Assembly: GCF_004337695.1 (NCBI RefSeq)
Contig: NZ_SJXJ01000006.1
Coordinates: 186,001-250,000, forward strand
Direction of reading: 5' to 3'
Origin: Tenacibaculum sp. M341
Lineage (GTDB): Bacteria > Bacteroidota > Bacteroidia > Flavobacteriales > Flavobacteriaceae
Length of the DNA: 64,000 bases
Part shown: piece by piece, positions 26,772 through 34,167 of the stretch
Layout of the letters: each line of letters begins with the position of its first letter
How positions within the stretch are numbered: position 1 is the stretch's first letter
Made by a program: the position numbers and the translations under genes
Notes under the pieces: model-generated
The model's database searches: none
Seen by the model: the letters and a program-made list of their open reading frames with translations, nothing else
Told to the model about the DNA's origin: nothing

Positions 26772-26797
26772 AAAGTACAAAATGCAGTTTGTACTTT
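26772..26797. repeat. Perfect 10-bp inverted repeat, possible operator
   Basis: AAAGTACAAA-n6-TTTGTACTTT is a perfect dyad located about 65 bp upstream of the kinase start and 98 bp upstream of the divergent thioredoxin-like gene. It could be an operator for the LytTR regulator or another factor; binding is inferred only from position. Confidence 0.45.
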
Positions 26798-26813
26798 GAA
26801 AACAAGCATTGGT

Positions 26814-26846
26814 ACTTCTTTTTCTTAAGTAGGTGAACTTCTTTTT
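26814..26846 (+). repeat. Direct repeats ACTTCTTTTT, 23-bp period
   Basis: ACTTCTTTTT occurs at 26814-26823 and again at 26837-26846 with a 13-bp gap. LytTR regulators are known to bind pairs of about 9-bp direct repeats separated by 12-13 bp, so this pair has the right geometry and lies upstream of the divergent gene at 26895. Confidence 0.45.
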
Positions 26847-26894
26847 AATAGCCTAAATACGTCGATTAATTTAGCTGTAAATAAACAGAAAAAC

Positions 26895-27782
26895 ATGAAG
26901 AAAATAATATCGATTATCTGCTTTTTATCTATAAATGTGTTTTGTGCTGCACAAGGCGATGTAGTAGTAAATGATGGAAAAGGAAATAAAATGTTGTTAG
27001 GTAAAGTTAATAGAAAACATTTCGATTCAGATCATTTTGACTGGTTCTCTAAAAATTACAAGGCTTATTTAACTAACGATAAAATTATAAATAAGCTAAA
27101 AAAGGAATTATCAGCATACAAGATAAAAGCATTTTTTGGTTCGTGGTGTGGAGATAGTAAAAGAAATATTCCCATTTTTTATAAAATACTAGATGAAGCC
27201 AATTTTTCAGAAAAGAATATTGAAATATATGCTGTAGATAAGAAAAAGGAAGCGTATAAACAGTCTCCAAATCACGAAGAAAAAGGATTAAACATTCATA
27301 GAGTCCCTACATTTATATTATATAAAGAAGGAAAAGAAGTAAATCGTATTGTAGAACATCCTGTAGAAACTTTTGAAAGAGATTTGTTAAAGATTGTTGA
27401 AGGAGAAAGATATAGAGTTAAGTACAGTGCCGTTGCCTTTTTAGAAAAATTATTAACGCAACAGAAAGACAGTTTTCAGAAGAAAGAAAAAGAACTGGTA
27501 AGCTTTTTACCTGACATAGCGCAAGGGGTAAAAGAGTTGAATACGTATGGTTTTGTAAAGCTAAGAGCCAATAATAATGAAGAGGCAAAACTAATCTTTC
27601 AGTTAAATGCCAAAATGTACCCTAATCATTACATTCCTTATCAAAGTCTTGGATCTTATTACTACAAACAAAAAGAATATAAGAGAGCATTAAAAAATTT
27701 ATATAAGTCATTAAGTGTATATGCTAATAATGAAAAAGCAAAAGAAATGATTCATGAAATAGAAGCTAGTATTAATAAATAA
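26895..27782 (+). CDS. Secreted thioredoxin-like protein with C-terminal TPRs (CxxS site)
   Basis: A 295-residue exported protein: signal MKKIISIICFLSINVFCAAQG, a thioredoxin-like fold at about 60-170 with active-site segment KAFFGSWCGDSKRNIPIF and cis-Pro HRVPTFILYKEG, then helical TPR-like repeats at about 225-290 (AKLIFQLNAKMYPNHYIPYQSLGSYYYKQKEYKRALKNLYKSL). The redox motif is CGDS, so the resolving Cys is Ser. That excludes normal CxxC disulfide exchange and suggests mixed-disulfide or chaperone-like use. It is divergent from the LytS-LytR operon and 11 nt upstream of a DUF1573 gene. Confidence 0.82.
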   Translation: MKKIISIICFLSINVFCAAQGDVVVNDGKGNKMLLGKVNRKHFDSDHFDWFSKNYKAYLTNDKIINKLKKELSAYKIKAFFGSWCGDSKRNIPIFYKILDEANFSEKNIEIYAVDKKKEAYKQSPNHEEKGLNIHRVPTFILYKEGKEVNRIVEHPVETFERDLLKIVEGERYRVKYSAVAFLEKLLTQQKDSFQKKEKELVSFLPDIAQGVKELNTYGFVKLRANNNEEAKLIFQLNAKMYPNHYIPYQSLGSYYYKQKEYKRALKNLYKSLSVYANNEKAKEMIHEIEASINK

Positions 27783-27793
27783 CAATTTATATT

Positions 27794-28159
27794 ATGAAAA
27801 AAGTACAATTATTATTCGGATTATTCTTTTTAGTAACAATGGTGATGTATTCACAGGAGTTTAAGTTTGAAGAAGAAACTATTGATTATGGTAAAATAGA
27901 ATTTGGATCAGAAGGAATGAGAACTTTCGAATTTACCAATGTGGGGAATGCTCCTTTGATAATTAACCAAGTAAAATCATCTTGTGGTTGCGCAGTACCT
28001 AAAAAACCAGAAGCTCCTATTATGCCTGGTGAAAAAGGAGAAATTACAGTTGCGTATGATACTAAAAGACAAGGTGTTTTTTCAAAGGCAATTATTGTGT
28101 ATTCTAATGCCAATACAGAAAGAAAAAGCCTAAAGATAAAAGGTGTTGTTGTAAAATAG
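27794..28159 (+). CDS. DUF1573 domain periplasmic protein
   Basis: A 121-residue exported protein with signal MKKVQLLFGLFFLVTMVMYSQE and one DUF1573 domain. The domain shows the family hallmarks FEFTNVGNAPLIINQVKSSCGCAVPKKPEAPIMPGEKGEI and VAYDTKRQGVFSKAIIVYSN. It has an immunoglobulin-like beta-sandwich fold with an SSCGC motif. It lies 11 nt after the thioredoxin-like gene and is probably cotranscribed. Function is unknown; it is very common in Bacteroidota. Confidence 0.9.
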   Translation: MKKVQLLFGLFFLVTMVMYSQEFKFEEETIDYGKIEFGSEGMRTFEFTNVGNAPLIINQVKSSCGCAVPKKPEAPIMPGEKGEITVAYDTKRQGVFSKAIIVYSNANTERKSLKIKGVVVK

Positions 28160-28170
28160 AGGAAAGTTCT

Positions 28171-28211
28171 AAAAGTTATCGATTGGTGTAAAAACTAGAT
28201 CGATAACTTTT
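28171..28211. terminator. Bidirectional terminator, 13-bp perfect stem
   Basis: AAAAGTTATCGAT and ATCGATAACTTTT are perfectly complementary. The hairpin lies between the DUF1573 gene and the convergent exchanger gene. Confidence 0.85.
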
Positions 28212-28215
28212 ATAA

Positions 28216-29163
28216 CTATACAAATGCAAGAAAAACAAAAGCGGCGTATGTTAAAAACAATACTAACCCTTCAATTCTGCTTAACACATATTTTTTTAAG
28301 ATAAATACCATTGGTAAAATCACAAAAGCAAATCCTAACATCCAAAAGATATCTCTGTTTAATATTTGAGGTTCTGTAACAGGTATTTCTTTTACAAGAG
28401 AAGTTAAACCAAGTACAGAAGCTATGTTGAAAATATTAGAGCCAATTAAGTTTCCTAATGAAATAGCTTTTTCGCCTTTAATAGCAGCAATTACAGAAGC
28501 AGCTAATTCAGGAACACTGGTTCCAATTGCAATCATAGTAATAGATATTACACCTTCACTTACCCCTACACTTTTAGCTAAATCTTTAGCGCCATCAACA
28601 AGTAACTCAGATCCAAAATAAAGTGCGGCGCCGCCAATAGCAAGCCATAACAATATTTTTCCATAACCAACAGAAGCTAATTTATCGTCAACCTCATCAT
28701 CGTCTACAGTTTCTTTATCATTATTTGCCGATTTTATTAGAACAACCAAAAATACAATCAACCCAGAAAATAAAATAATTCCTTCTAATTGGCTTAATAA
28801 ACTATCGTTTTGCAAAAAATAATATAAAACCAAAGAAAACAACATCATTACGGGCCAGTTCAGCTTATAAAAGCTTTTATCAACAGCAATAGGCCCAATA
28901 ATTGCAGTAATACCTAAAACTAATCCAATGTTAGCAATGTTAGATCCAATTACATTATTAATAGCAATAGCAGGAGAACCATCTAAGGCAGCTTGTAAAC
29001 TTACTAATAACTCAGGAGCAGAAGTAGCAAATGAGACTACTGTCATTCCTATCACCATTTTAGAAATATTCAATTTAAAAGATAAGCCAACAGAAGACCT
29101 TACTAAAAACTCTCCTCCAAGAACCAATAAAACCAATCCAATTAAAATGTAAGCGATACTCAT
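28216..29163 (-). CDS. Calcium/sodium antiporter (CaCA family, YrbG-like)
   Basis: A 315-residue inner-membrane exchanger with about ten TM helices arranged as two inverted repeats. Each repeat carries the alpha-repeat signature: GMTVVSFATSAPELLVSLQAALDGSPAIAINNVIGSNIANIGLVLG in the N-half and IGTSVPELAASVIAAIKGEKAISLGNLIGSNIFNIASVLGLT in the C-half. The acidic central loop (KETVDDDEVDDK) joins the halves. The family exchanges Ca2+ (or K+) for Na+. The gene stands alone with a shared terminator at 28171. Confidence 0.94.
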   Translation of the reverse strand: MSIAYILIGLVLLVLGGEFLVRSSVGLSFKLNISKMVIGMTVVSFATSAPELLVSLQAALDGSPAIAINNVIGSNIANIGLVLGITAIIGPIAVDKSFYKLNWPVMMLFSLVLYYFLQNDSLLSQLEGIILFSGLIVFLVVLIKSANNDKETVDDDEVDDKLASVGYGKILLWLAIGGAALYFGSELLVDGAKDLAKSVGVSEGVISITMIAIGTSVPELAASVIAAIKGEKAISLGNLIGSNIFNIASVLGLTSLVKEIPVTEPQILNRDIFWMLGFAFVILPMVFILKKYVLSRIEGLVLFLTYAAFVFLAFV

Positions 29164-29587
29164 GCTAAAACTTTTTTTTGCGAAGATATGAATTTAAAAC
29201 GGCAACTTTTTCCGTGTAAAAATCAGTAAAAAACTGGAGTGTTTTTTTAAGTTAAAATTGACGCTAATTTTTTTTTGAAAAGATGAAATCGATAAAACAG
29301 GGGTGAAAAAAACATTTTTTTTCCTTTGCTTTTGAAAAAGTAAGTAAAAAATCCCTTTATTTCATTTCATTTACAAATGTTAATTGAAGTTATTTGTTTT
29401 AAATTAAAACTTTGTTGTAGGTGTTGTTGTTTTGATTTAAAACAATAAGTGTTTTTTTGTGTTCATATTGTAATTCAAATTCGTAAAATCTTTTCAAAGA
29501 GTTTGGTGGTGTGATTTCTTTCCAATTATATTAGAAAAACAATTTCGGAATTGAACTAATTATTAACATAAAAACTAACTATTAAAA
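29164..29587. other. Gene-free AT-rich stretch
   Basis: No ORF longer than about 30 codons on either strand. The sequence is rich in T and A tracts. No promoter with both boxes, sigma-54 site or clear repeat was found here. It leads into two tiny ORFs and a terminator at 29588-29845. Confidence 0.5.
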
Positions 29588-29665
29588 ATGCTTTTAATAC
29601 TATTAAAACTAATTACAGATTTATTTAAACAACTATCAATTATTATAGAATCAATTTTTTGCTAA
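29588..29665 (+). CDS. Possible 25-residue hydrophobic peptide
   Basis: The ATG at 29588 opens a short frame encoding MLLILLKLITDLFKQLSIIIES, ending IFC before TAA. The peptide is strongly hydrophobic and amphipathic, the sort of composition seen in small membrane-active peptides. It is followed 20 nt later by another short ORF and then a strong terminator, so a transcript probably crosses it. Translation is unproven and chance cannot be excluded. Confidence 0.2.
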   Translation: MLLILLKLITDLFKQLSIIIESIFC

Positions 29666-29685
29666 CATTAAAAACGATAAGTAAT

Positions 29686-29748
29686 ATGAAAACTAATTTT
29701 GGAAACAATTATAACGAGATAAACAAGAAGTGGGAGAATTTGCTATAA
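29686..29748 (+). CDS. Possible 20-residue peptide ahead of a terminator
   Basis: The ATG at 29686 encodes MKTNFGNNYNEINKKWENLL and a stop. A 65-nt purine-rich trailer without T runs leads to the terminator at 29813. The unit may be an mRNA for a tiny protein or a small RNA whose function lies in the RNA. Low confidence. Confidence 0.2.
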   Translation: MKTNFGNNYNEINKKWENLL

Positions 29749-29812
29749 ATTGAAAAAGACACGAAAAAGAAGATAATTAAGAGAAAGAAACAAGAAAGAG
29801 AAGAAAAAGTTA

Positions 29813-29845
29813 AGGTGATGAATTGAAACTCATCACTTTTTTTAT
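29813..29845 (+). terminator. Terminator of the 29.6-kb small transcript
   Basis: GTGATGA pairs with TCATCAC around an 8-nt loop, followed by a run of T. No annotated long gene precedes it on this strand for about 650 bp, which implies a short transcript. Confidence 0.75.
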
Positions 29846-29879
29846 TATATTATATGACTGATATTTCTTAGTATAATTA

Positions 29880-29887
29880 TACGTTTG
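29880..29887 (+). promoter_or_regulatory. -7 box TACGTTTG of the DUF2007-like gene
   Basis: TACGTTTG fits TAnnTTTG and overlaps the TTG at 29885 that could be misread as a start. It supports the ATG at 29930 as the true start. Confidence 0.45.
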
Positions 29888-29929
29888 AAAAGATCAGGTA
29901 GAGTTTTGTTAAATTTAAAAGGAATATTT

Positions 29930-30151
29930 ATGAGTGCATTAAGAAAAATTTATTCAGGAACGTCTATATCGGTAAATAAGTTAGCTCACGTGCTAAATGA
30001 CATTGGTATTTATTGTATTGTAAAGAATAATCAGGAATCTGCACGGTTAGCTGGTTTTGGAGCTCTAGGACAGTCGATTGACTTGTTAATTAATGAGCAT
30101 GATTTAGAAAAAGCAACAAGTATTTTAAAAAATTTTGAAAAAGAATTCTAA
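29930..30151 (+). CDS. DUF2007-like small signal-transducing protein
   Basis: A 73-residue soluble protein: MSALRKIYSGTSISVNKLAHVLNDIGIYCIVKNNQESARLAGFGALGQSIDLLINEHDLEKATSILKNFEKEF. The fold pattern (beta strand, helix, IxxxVKNNQESARLAGFG loop, IDLLINEHDLEKA strand-helix) matches the DUF2007 family, a small ferredoxin-like domain distantly related to PII-type folds. The TTG at 29885 would add 15 residues that overlap the -7 box, so the ATG is preferred. Function unknown. It ends 50 nt before tRNA-Arg. Confidence 0.75.
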   Translation: MSALRKIYSGTSISVNKLAHVLNDIGIYCIVKNNQESARLAGFGALGQSIDLLINEHDLEKATSILKNFEKEF

Positions 30152-30180
30152 AAAAGTTTTAACGGAAACAAAAAATAATA

Positions 30181-30188
30181 TATATTTG
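30181..30188 (+). promoter_or_regulatory. -7 box TATATTTG of tRNA-Arg
   Basis: TATATTTG matches the -7 consensus and lies 13 nt upstream of the mature 5' end of the tRNA. Confidence 0.5.
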
Positions 30189-30201
30189 CATCCGCAAAAA
30201 C

Positions 30202-30275
30202 GGCCTCGTAGCATAACTGAATAGTGCACTTGATTACGGCTCAAGAGGTTGCAGGTTTGAATCCTGCCGAGGTCA
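30202..30275 (+). tRNA. tRNA-Arg (anticodon ACG)
   Basis: A full cloverleaf can be folded by hand. The acceptor stem is GGCCTCG/CGAGGTC with one G-U, the D stem is GCAT/GTGC, and the anticodon stem is CTTGA/TCAAG with loop TTACGGC giving anticodon ACG (wobble inosine expected, reading CGN). The variable loop is AGGTT, and the T stem GCAGG/CCTGC has loop TTTGAAT. CCA is not encoded. It has its own -7 box upstream and a strong terminator directly downstream. Confidence 0.95.
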
Positions 30276-30277
30276 CA

Positions 30278-30318
30278 AAACCCTTTAAAACTTTAAGTTT
30301 TAAAGGGTTTGTTTTTGT
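30278..30318 (+). terminator. Terminator after tRNA-Arg, 16-bp perfect dyad
   Basis: AAACCCTTTAAAACTT and AAGTTTTAAAGGGTTT are perfectly complementary, followed by a T-rich tail, immediately after the tRNA. Confidence 0.88.
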
Positions 30319-30368
30319 TATAAAGTAAAAAATATACTTGTAACGTTATTATTTTCTGGGTTTGTTAG

Positions 30369-31514
30369 TTATTGCTTACTTAATTCAATAATAAAATCGT
30401 TACACATAGGTGTTATCTTTTCATGATAATCTTCTACGTTAGAAAGTATCAAAACTCCTATTTTTTTGTTTTTATCCATTATTAATATGGATGAGAATCC
30501 TCCTGTACCACCATCATGAGCTAATAAAGAGAAGTCTTCGCTTTCATAAATTCCCCATCCTAAGCCAACATAATTGTCAGTTTCTTTTTCAAATGTTTTT
30601 TGTTGAGGAAGATTGTAAACAGGGTTGTTTTCAAAGTTTTTACGAATAAATTTCTCCATGTCTTTTACAGAGGATTTGATTGAGCCGGTAGCTGTTGTTG
30701 TTTCAGTAAAATTCCAATGTGATTGAATTTCTCCATTAATATTTCTAGGTTCTATCAAGTCAGATATGTTTACTTTGTTAAGTAGTGTTGTGCTACTGTT
30801 CATATTAAGAGGTTTAAAGATTAGCTCCTGTAGTAGTTCTTCGTAAGTAGTATTTCTTTTTTTTGCTAAACAATACCCTAAAATTCCTGTAGCAATATTT
30901 GAGTATTCATAGGTGCTTCCAATTGGATTGCTAAGTGTTACGTGGTTTTGTAAATAACTTTTCAAATTATTAAAAGTATAAGTTGCATAAGGATCTTTAG
31001 GATTGAAATTTTCAATTTCATCAATATTGCTTGGTAATCTAGGTAACCCAGAAGTGTGATTTGCCATGTGTTTAAAAGTTATGTTACCAACATTTAAAAT
31101 AGGGAAGTCAAATTGTTCTTGAAGAGATTCAGATAAACTAACTTCGTTATTATTAATCATGCTTGATAAAGCAATACTTGTAAATACTTTAGTTATTGAA
31201 CCAATTTCAAATATATTATTTGTGTTGTTTATTGTTTTTAGTGTGTTACTTTCATTAATTACTCCAATATATTCCGTGTTTTCTTGTGTAACGAGAGCAA
31301 TAGAAACTTGTGCTTCTTCTGGAAGAGTTGAAAGTCTTTTCTCTAGTATGTCGACGTATTTTTGATTATTAATTTCATCTGACAAAGTGGAGTTAGGTTT
31401 TATAGGTTCTGTTTTGCTACAATTTGTTAGTAATACTAGTATAGCTGTTACAATAAATAGAGGTGTTTTTAGAGTTTTTTTTCTCTCTTGTTTTTTTTGT
31501 TCAAAAATTTTCAT
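30369..31514 (-). CDS. Serine hydrolase lipoprotein (class C beta-lactamase/DD-peptidase-like)
   Basis: A 381-residue lipoprotein: a Lys/Arg-rich n-region, TM stretch TPLFIVTAILVLLTNC and lipobox Cys at about 32. The beta-lactamase-related fold is shown by the nucleophile motif SITK (FEIGSITKVFTSIAL), the YxN motif YSN (TYEYSNIATGILGY) and HDGGTGG (in LLAHDGGTGGFSS) as the third element. Such enzymes act as D,D-peptidases, esterases or beta-lactamases; the exact substrate cannot be told. It follows the AraC-type regulator gene on the same strand, 82 nt apart, and may be controlled by it. Confidence 0.88.
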   Translation of the reverse strand: MKIFEQKKQERKKTLKTPLFIVTAILVLLTNCSKTEPIKPNSTLSDEINNQKYVDILEKRLSTLPEEAQVSIALVTQENTEYIGVINESNTLKTINNTNNIFEIGSITKVFTSIALSSMINNNEVSLSESLQEQFDFPILNVGNITFKHMANHTSGLPRLPSNIDEIENFNPKDPYATYTFNNLKSYLQNHVTLSNPIGSTYEYSNIATGILGYCLAKKRNTTYEELLQELIFKPLNMNSSTTLLNKVNISDLIEPRNINGEIQSHWNFTETTTATGSIKSSVKDMEKFIRKNFENNPVYNLPQQKTFEKETDNYVGLGWGIYESEDFSLLAHDGGTGGFSSILIMDKNKKIGVLILSNVEDYHEKITPMCNDFIIELSKQ

Positions 31515-31595
31515 TGCTATAGATTTTAATTTATCTAAGGCAAAACTCAGTAAAAGGTATGAGTTGAGGGTTTTGAAAACACCGAATCGTACAAA

Positions 31596-32753
31596 TCAAT
31601 ACTTTTTTAATGATTTTTTATAAGCATTTGGAGTCATACCTGTGAACTTTTTGAATGTATTGTGAAATGAAGATTTAGAGGAAAAGCCACACTCAAGCCC
31701 AATTGCTAGTAAACTATAATTGTCAAATTGTTCATCTTTAATAAATGATTTTACATCTTCTACTCTGTATTGATTGATATAAGTTGTAAAGTTGTTTCCT
31801 GTTTTTGAGTTTATAATTTGTGAAAAGTAATTAGGGCTAATCCCTAACATTTCTGCCACTTTATTTCTGTCTATTCTACTGTCTCTATATATTTTTTTTG
31901 TTAAACAAAGTTCTTCTAGTTCTTTTAAATATGTGTTCTCCTTTTCTAAATCAGTATTTATTTTTACAGATGCTTTTGAATTATGGTTGTCAGTTGTTGT
32001 GTTTTTTATTTTATTTGAGTTAAATATCTTAACTGTAAGTAGTGCTTTAACTTTTTCTCTGTCGCTTTTTAGTTTTAATTTATAAATACCAGAATAAGCA
32101 ATCCAGTGAATAAATAAGGTTGTAAACAATGCTATTATTTGTATAATGCTAGCTATAGTTTCAACAGCAAAGGGGCTTAAAATAAATAAAAGAATTACCA
32201 TTGATAATAAAAAAGTTTCAAATCTCCATAAGGATAGTAACCATTTTTTTTCTTCTTTGTGTTTTGAAAGTTGAATGTATTTGTATGTTTTTATTAAAGA
32301 ATACGGGATAAACGAAAGAATAAAGATGTACATAAAACCAACTAAAATTAAAACTATTAAAGCGTTGTTTTCGTTTATCTCTTCAGTGTTTTGAATATTA
32401 AGGTCAAGTAAAATCAATATAATAATAATTGATAATGCAGGAATAAACAACCTATATTTCTTTTTAGAAATAGTGTCGTAAGATTGTACTTGATGCATTA
32501 CAAATAATAAGATAAATGAAGGGAATAATAATAAAGCGTCAAAAATCTCTATAAATTTTAAAAAAGGATATGTTTTGTATGAATCAGTAATTTCTAAGCT
32601 AATATCTAATAAAATCCAAGAAGCAGAGAAAAGAGCAAATGCAAGAAAACGATTAGACTTGCTTTTAAAAAAAGGAGAGTTTAAAAGTGTAAAACCAATG
32701 ACTGCCCCTTGAAATATGGCGATACTAAAAAGTATGAGTTTAGCTAAAAACAT
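31596..32753 (-). CDS. Membrane-bound AraC-family transcriptional regulator
   Basis: A 385-residue regulator with about seven TM helices in the first 235 residues, a linker, and a C-terminal AraC/XylS double HTH at about 290-385 (DRNKVAEMLGISPNYFSQIINSKTGNNFTTYINQYRVEDVK, then YSLLAIGLECGFSSKSSFHNTFKKFTGMTPNAYKKS). A membrane sensor fused to an AraC domain is a known Bacteroidota design. The target is likely adjacent: the serine hydrolase downstream or the coiled-coil gene upstream. A -7 box TATTTTTG (32789-32782, minus strand) lies about 28 nt before the ATG. Confidence 0.9.
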   Translation of the reverse strand: MFLAKLILFSIAIFQGAVIGFTLLNSPFFKSKSNRFLAFALFSASWILLDISLEITDSYKTYPFLKFIEIFDALLLFPSFILLFVMHQVQSYDTISKKKYRLFIPALSIIIILILLDLNIQNTEEINENNALIVLILVGFMYIFILSFIPYSLIKTYKYIQLSKHKEEKKWLLSLWRFETFLLSMVILLFILSPFAVETIASIIQIIALFTTLFIHWIAYSGIYKLKLKSDREKVKALLTVKIFNSNKIKNTTTDNHNSKASVKINTDLEKENTYLKELEELCLTKKIYRDSRIDRNKVAEMLGISPNYFSQIINSKTGNNFTTYINQYRVEDVKSFIKDEQFDNYSLLAIGLECGFSSKSSFHNTFKKFTGMTPNAYKKSLKKY

Positions 32754-32789
32754 TTATGATGAAAGTGAAAACAATTTTATTCAAAAATA

Positions 32790-33135
32790 AATATTAATAG
32801 TGAGATTTTTATTATTTATTTTTCTTTAGAGGACTTGATTACTTTCACTAAAAATATATTCTTGAACAAGAATTTTTAGATAAAGCATAACTGTAAAAAC
32901 GATTTAATAATTTGAATGTTTTTTAAAAAATGTTAACCTTTTTTGATGTATGTTAATTTTTGCAGGTATTTTTTGGTTTAACTTGATGTATATCAGTGTT
33001 TTGTTTTTTGTGTTTTTTGCTTGAGATAACATAATTACCTTATCTAATTTATAATTTTAGAGTCCTTTTTTCAGTTCGGTAAAATTTTTATACCTTAGTA
33101 TCGTTATTAAGTTACTGTTCATTTTTTATTAAATG
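32790..33135. other. Gene-free intergenic stretch with a 40-bp-period direct repeat
   Basis: There is no ORF of note. TTGATGTAT occurs at 32943-32951 and again at 32983-32991, exactly 40 bp apart. The rest is AT-rich. It separates the AraC-type regulator from the divergent coiled-coil gene and may hold regulatory sites. Confidence 0.4.
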
Positions 33136-33165
33136 ACTGATTCGTAAGTATAACCCCCAATCAGT
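33136..33165 (+). repeat. 7-bp inverted repeat just upstream of the coiled-coil gene
   Basis: ACTGATT (33136-33142) and AATCAGT (33159-33165) flank a 16-nt segment containing CCCCC and end 6 nt before the ATG at 33172. It could fold in the leader or serve as an operator. Confidence 0.35.
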
Positions 33166-33171
33166 ATAATA

Positions 33172-34077
33172 ATGAGTACTAAAAGTTATAGAAAACCTAA
33201 CGGTTTTAAATTTCTAATTGCAGCAATTGTTGCACTCTTAATCTTTTATTCTTTCAAACTCAACAGCGATTATAAAAAACTGGAAGATGCTTTCTCTGAG
33301 CAAAAAATTGAATTACAATCCGAGCTAGATGAAATTATAGAAGATTACAGAAACATTAATGTTAAAAATAAGGATTTATCTAAGCGATTGATTAAGGAAA
33401 TCAATAAGATTATTGTGCTTAGAGATTCTATTAAAAACTTAAAAAAGTCTAATTACAATTTAATTGTAAAGTATTCTAGAAAAATTGTAAAACTAGAAAG
33501 AGAAAACAGAAGACTTTTTATTCAGGTTGATTCATTAAACAAACAAAACTATGAATTGCTACAAGAGAATATTGTAGTAAAGAAAAAGTTAAATGAAAAC
33601 AATCAGTTAGCAAAATCACTTACAGCTAAAAATGAAACTTTAATGCAAAAGCAAGAAGTTTTAGAAGAAAAAATGAGTATAGCTGAAGTAATTGAAATAG
33701 ATAACTTTCAAGCAATAGCTATGAAAGAAAGAAGTAGTGGTAAACTTACAAGTACTTCAAGATCTAGAAGAACTGATGCTTTTAAAATTAAGTTTGATTT
33801 ACAGCCTAACCCGGTTACAAGCCCTGGTAAAAAAGAAATTCTAATTCAAATTTTAGACGAGAATAAGAATGTAGTTGCTGCTAAAGGAAACAAAATCATG
33901 AAAAGTGGTGACACCATTGTTTTTAGTGATAATATAGTGGCAGATTATGATAATCAACAACTTGGAGTCGTTTCTCTAGTGTTGGTAAATAGAGGAGATA
34001 TTAACAAAGGTAAATATACTGTTAATACATATGTTGACGGACAGTTTTCGGGCAAAACAGACCTAAGTCTCCGATAA
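33172..34077 (+). CDS. Membrane-anchored coiled-coil protein of unknown function
   Basis: A 301-residue protein. A TM anchor lies at about residues 13-28 (FLIAAIVALLIFYSFKL). A long coiled coil follows from about 30 to 175, rich in Lys/Glu/Leu/Ile heptads. The C-terminal beta-rich domain (KIKFDLQPNPVTSPGKKEILIQILDENKNVVAAKG...YTVNTYVDGQFSGKTDLSLR) looks like a periplasmic Ig-like domain. Relatives in flavobacteria are sometimes loosely labelled as chromosome-partitioning proteins, for which the sequence gives no support. It is monocistronic, closed by the 34103 terminator. Confidence 0.7.
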   Translation: MSTKSYRKPNGFKFLIAAIVALLIFYSFKLNSDYKKLEDAFSEQKIELQSELDEIIEDYRNINVKNKDLSKRLIKEINKIIVLRDSIKNLKKSNYNLIVKYSRKIVKLERENRRLFIQVDSLNKQNYELLQENIVVKKKLNENNQLAKSLTAKNETLMQKQEVLEEKMSIAEVIEIDNFQAIAMKERSSGKLTSTSRSRRTDAFKIKFDLQPNPVTSPGKKEILIQILDENKNVVAAKGNKIMKSGDTIVFSDNIVADYDNQQLGVVSLVLVNRGDINKGKYTVNTYVDGQFSGKTDLSLR

Positions 34078-34102
34078 AGAATTTAATTACAACAATATTA
34101 TT

Positions 34103-34140
34103 AAAAGTGAAGAAAATTAAATCTTCACTTTTTTTATTTA
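34103..34140 (+). terminator. Terminator after the coiled-coil gene
   Basis: AAAAGTGAAGA and TCTTCACTTTT form the stem, followed by a T run. Confidence 0.82.
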
Positions 34141-34155
34141 ATAAAATGCAAATTA

Positions 34156-34167
34156 TATTTTTGTAGC
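34156..34167 (+). promoter_or_regulatory. -7 box TATTTTTG four bases before the glyS ATG
   Basis: TATTTTTG-TAGC-ATG places the expected transcription start at the initiation codon, so the glyS mRNA is probably leaderless. The preceding terminator makes read-through from upstream unlikely. Confidence 0.5.

Noticed and set aside
26708-26809. Extended start of the histidine kinase
   Set aside because: The extension crosses a perfect inverted repeat likely to be an operator and the MNRIKKH start gives a normal LytS-type N-terminus.
33149-33158. Third copy of the glutamine-synthetase CCCC/GGGG dyad near the coiled-coil gene
   Set aside because: Only the C run is present, without the GGGGT partner at 10 bp.
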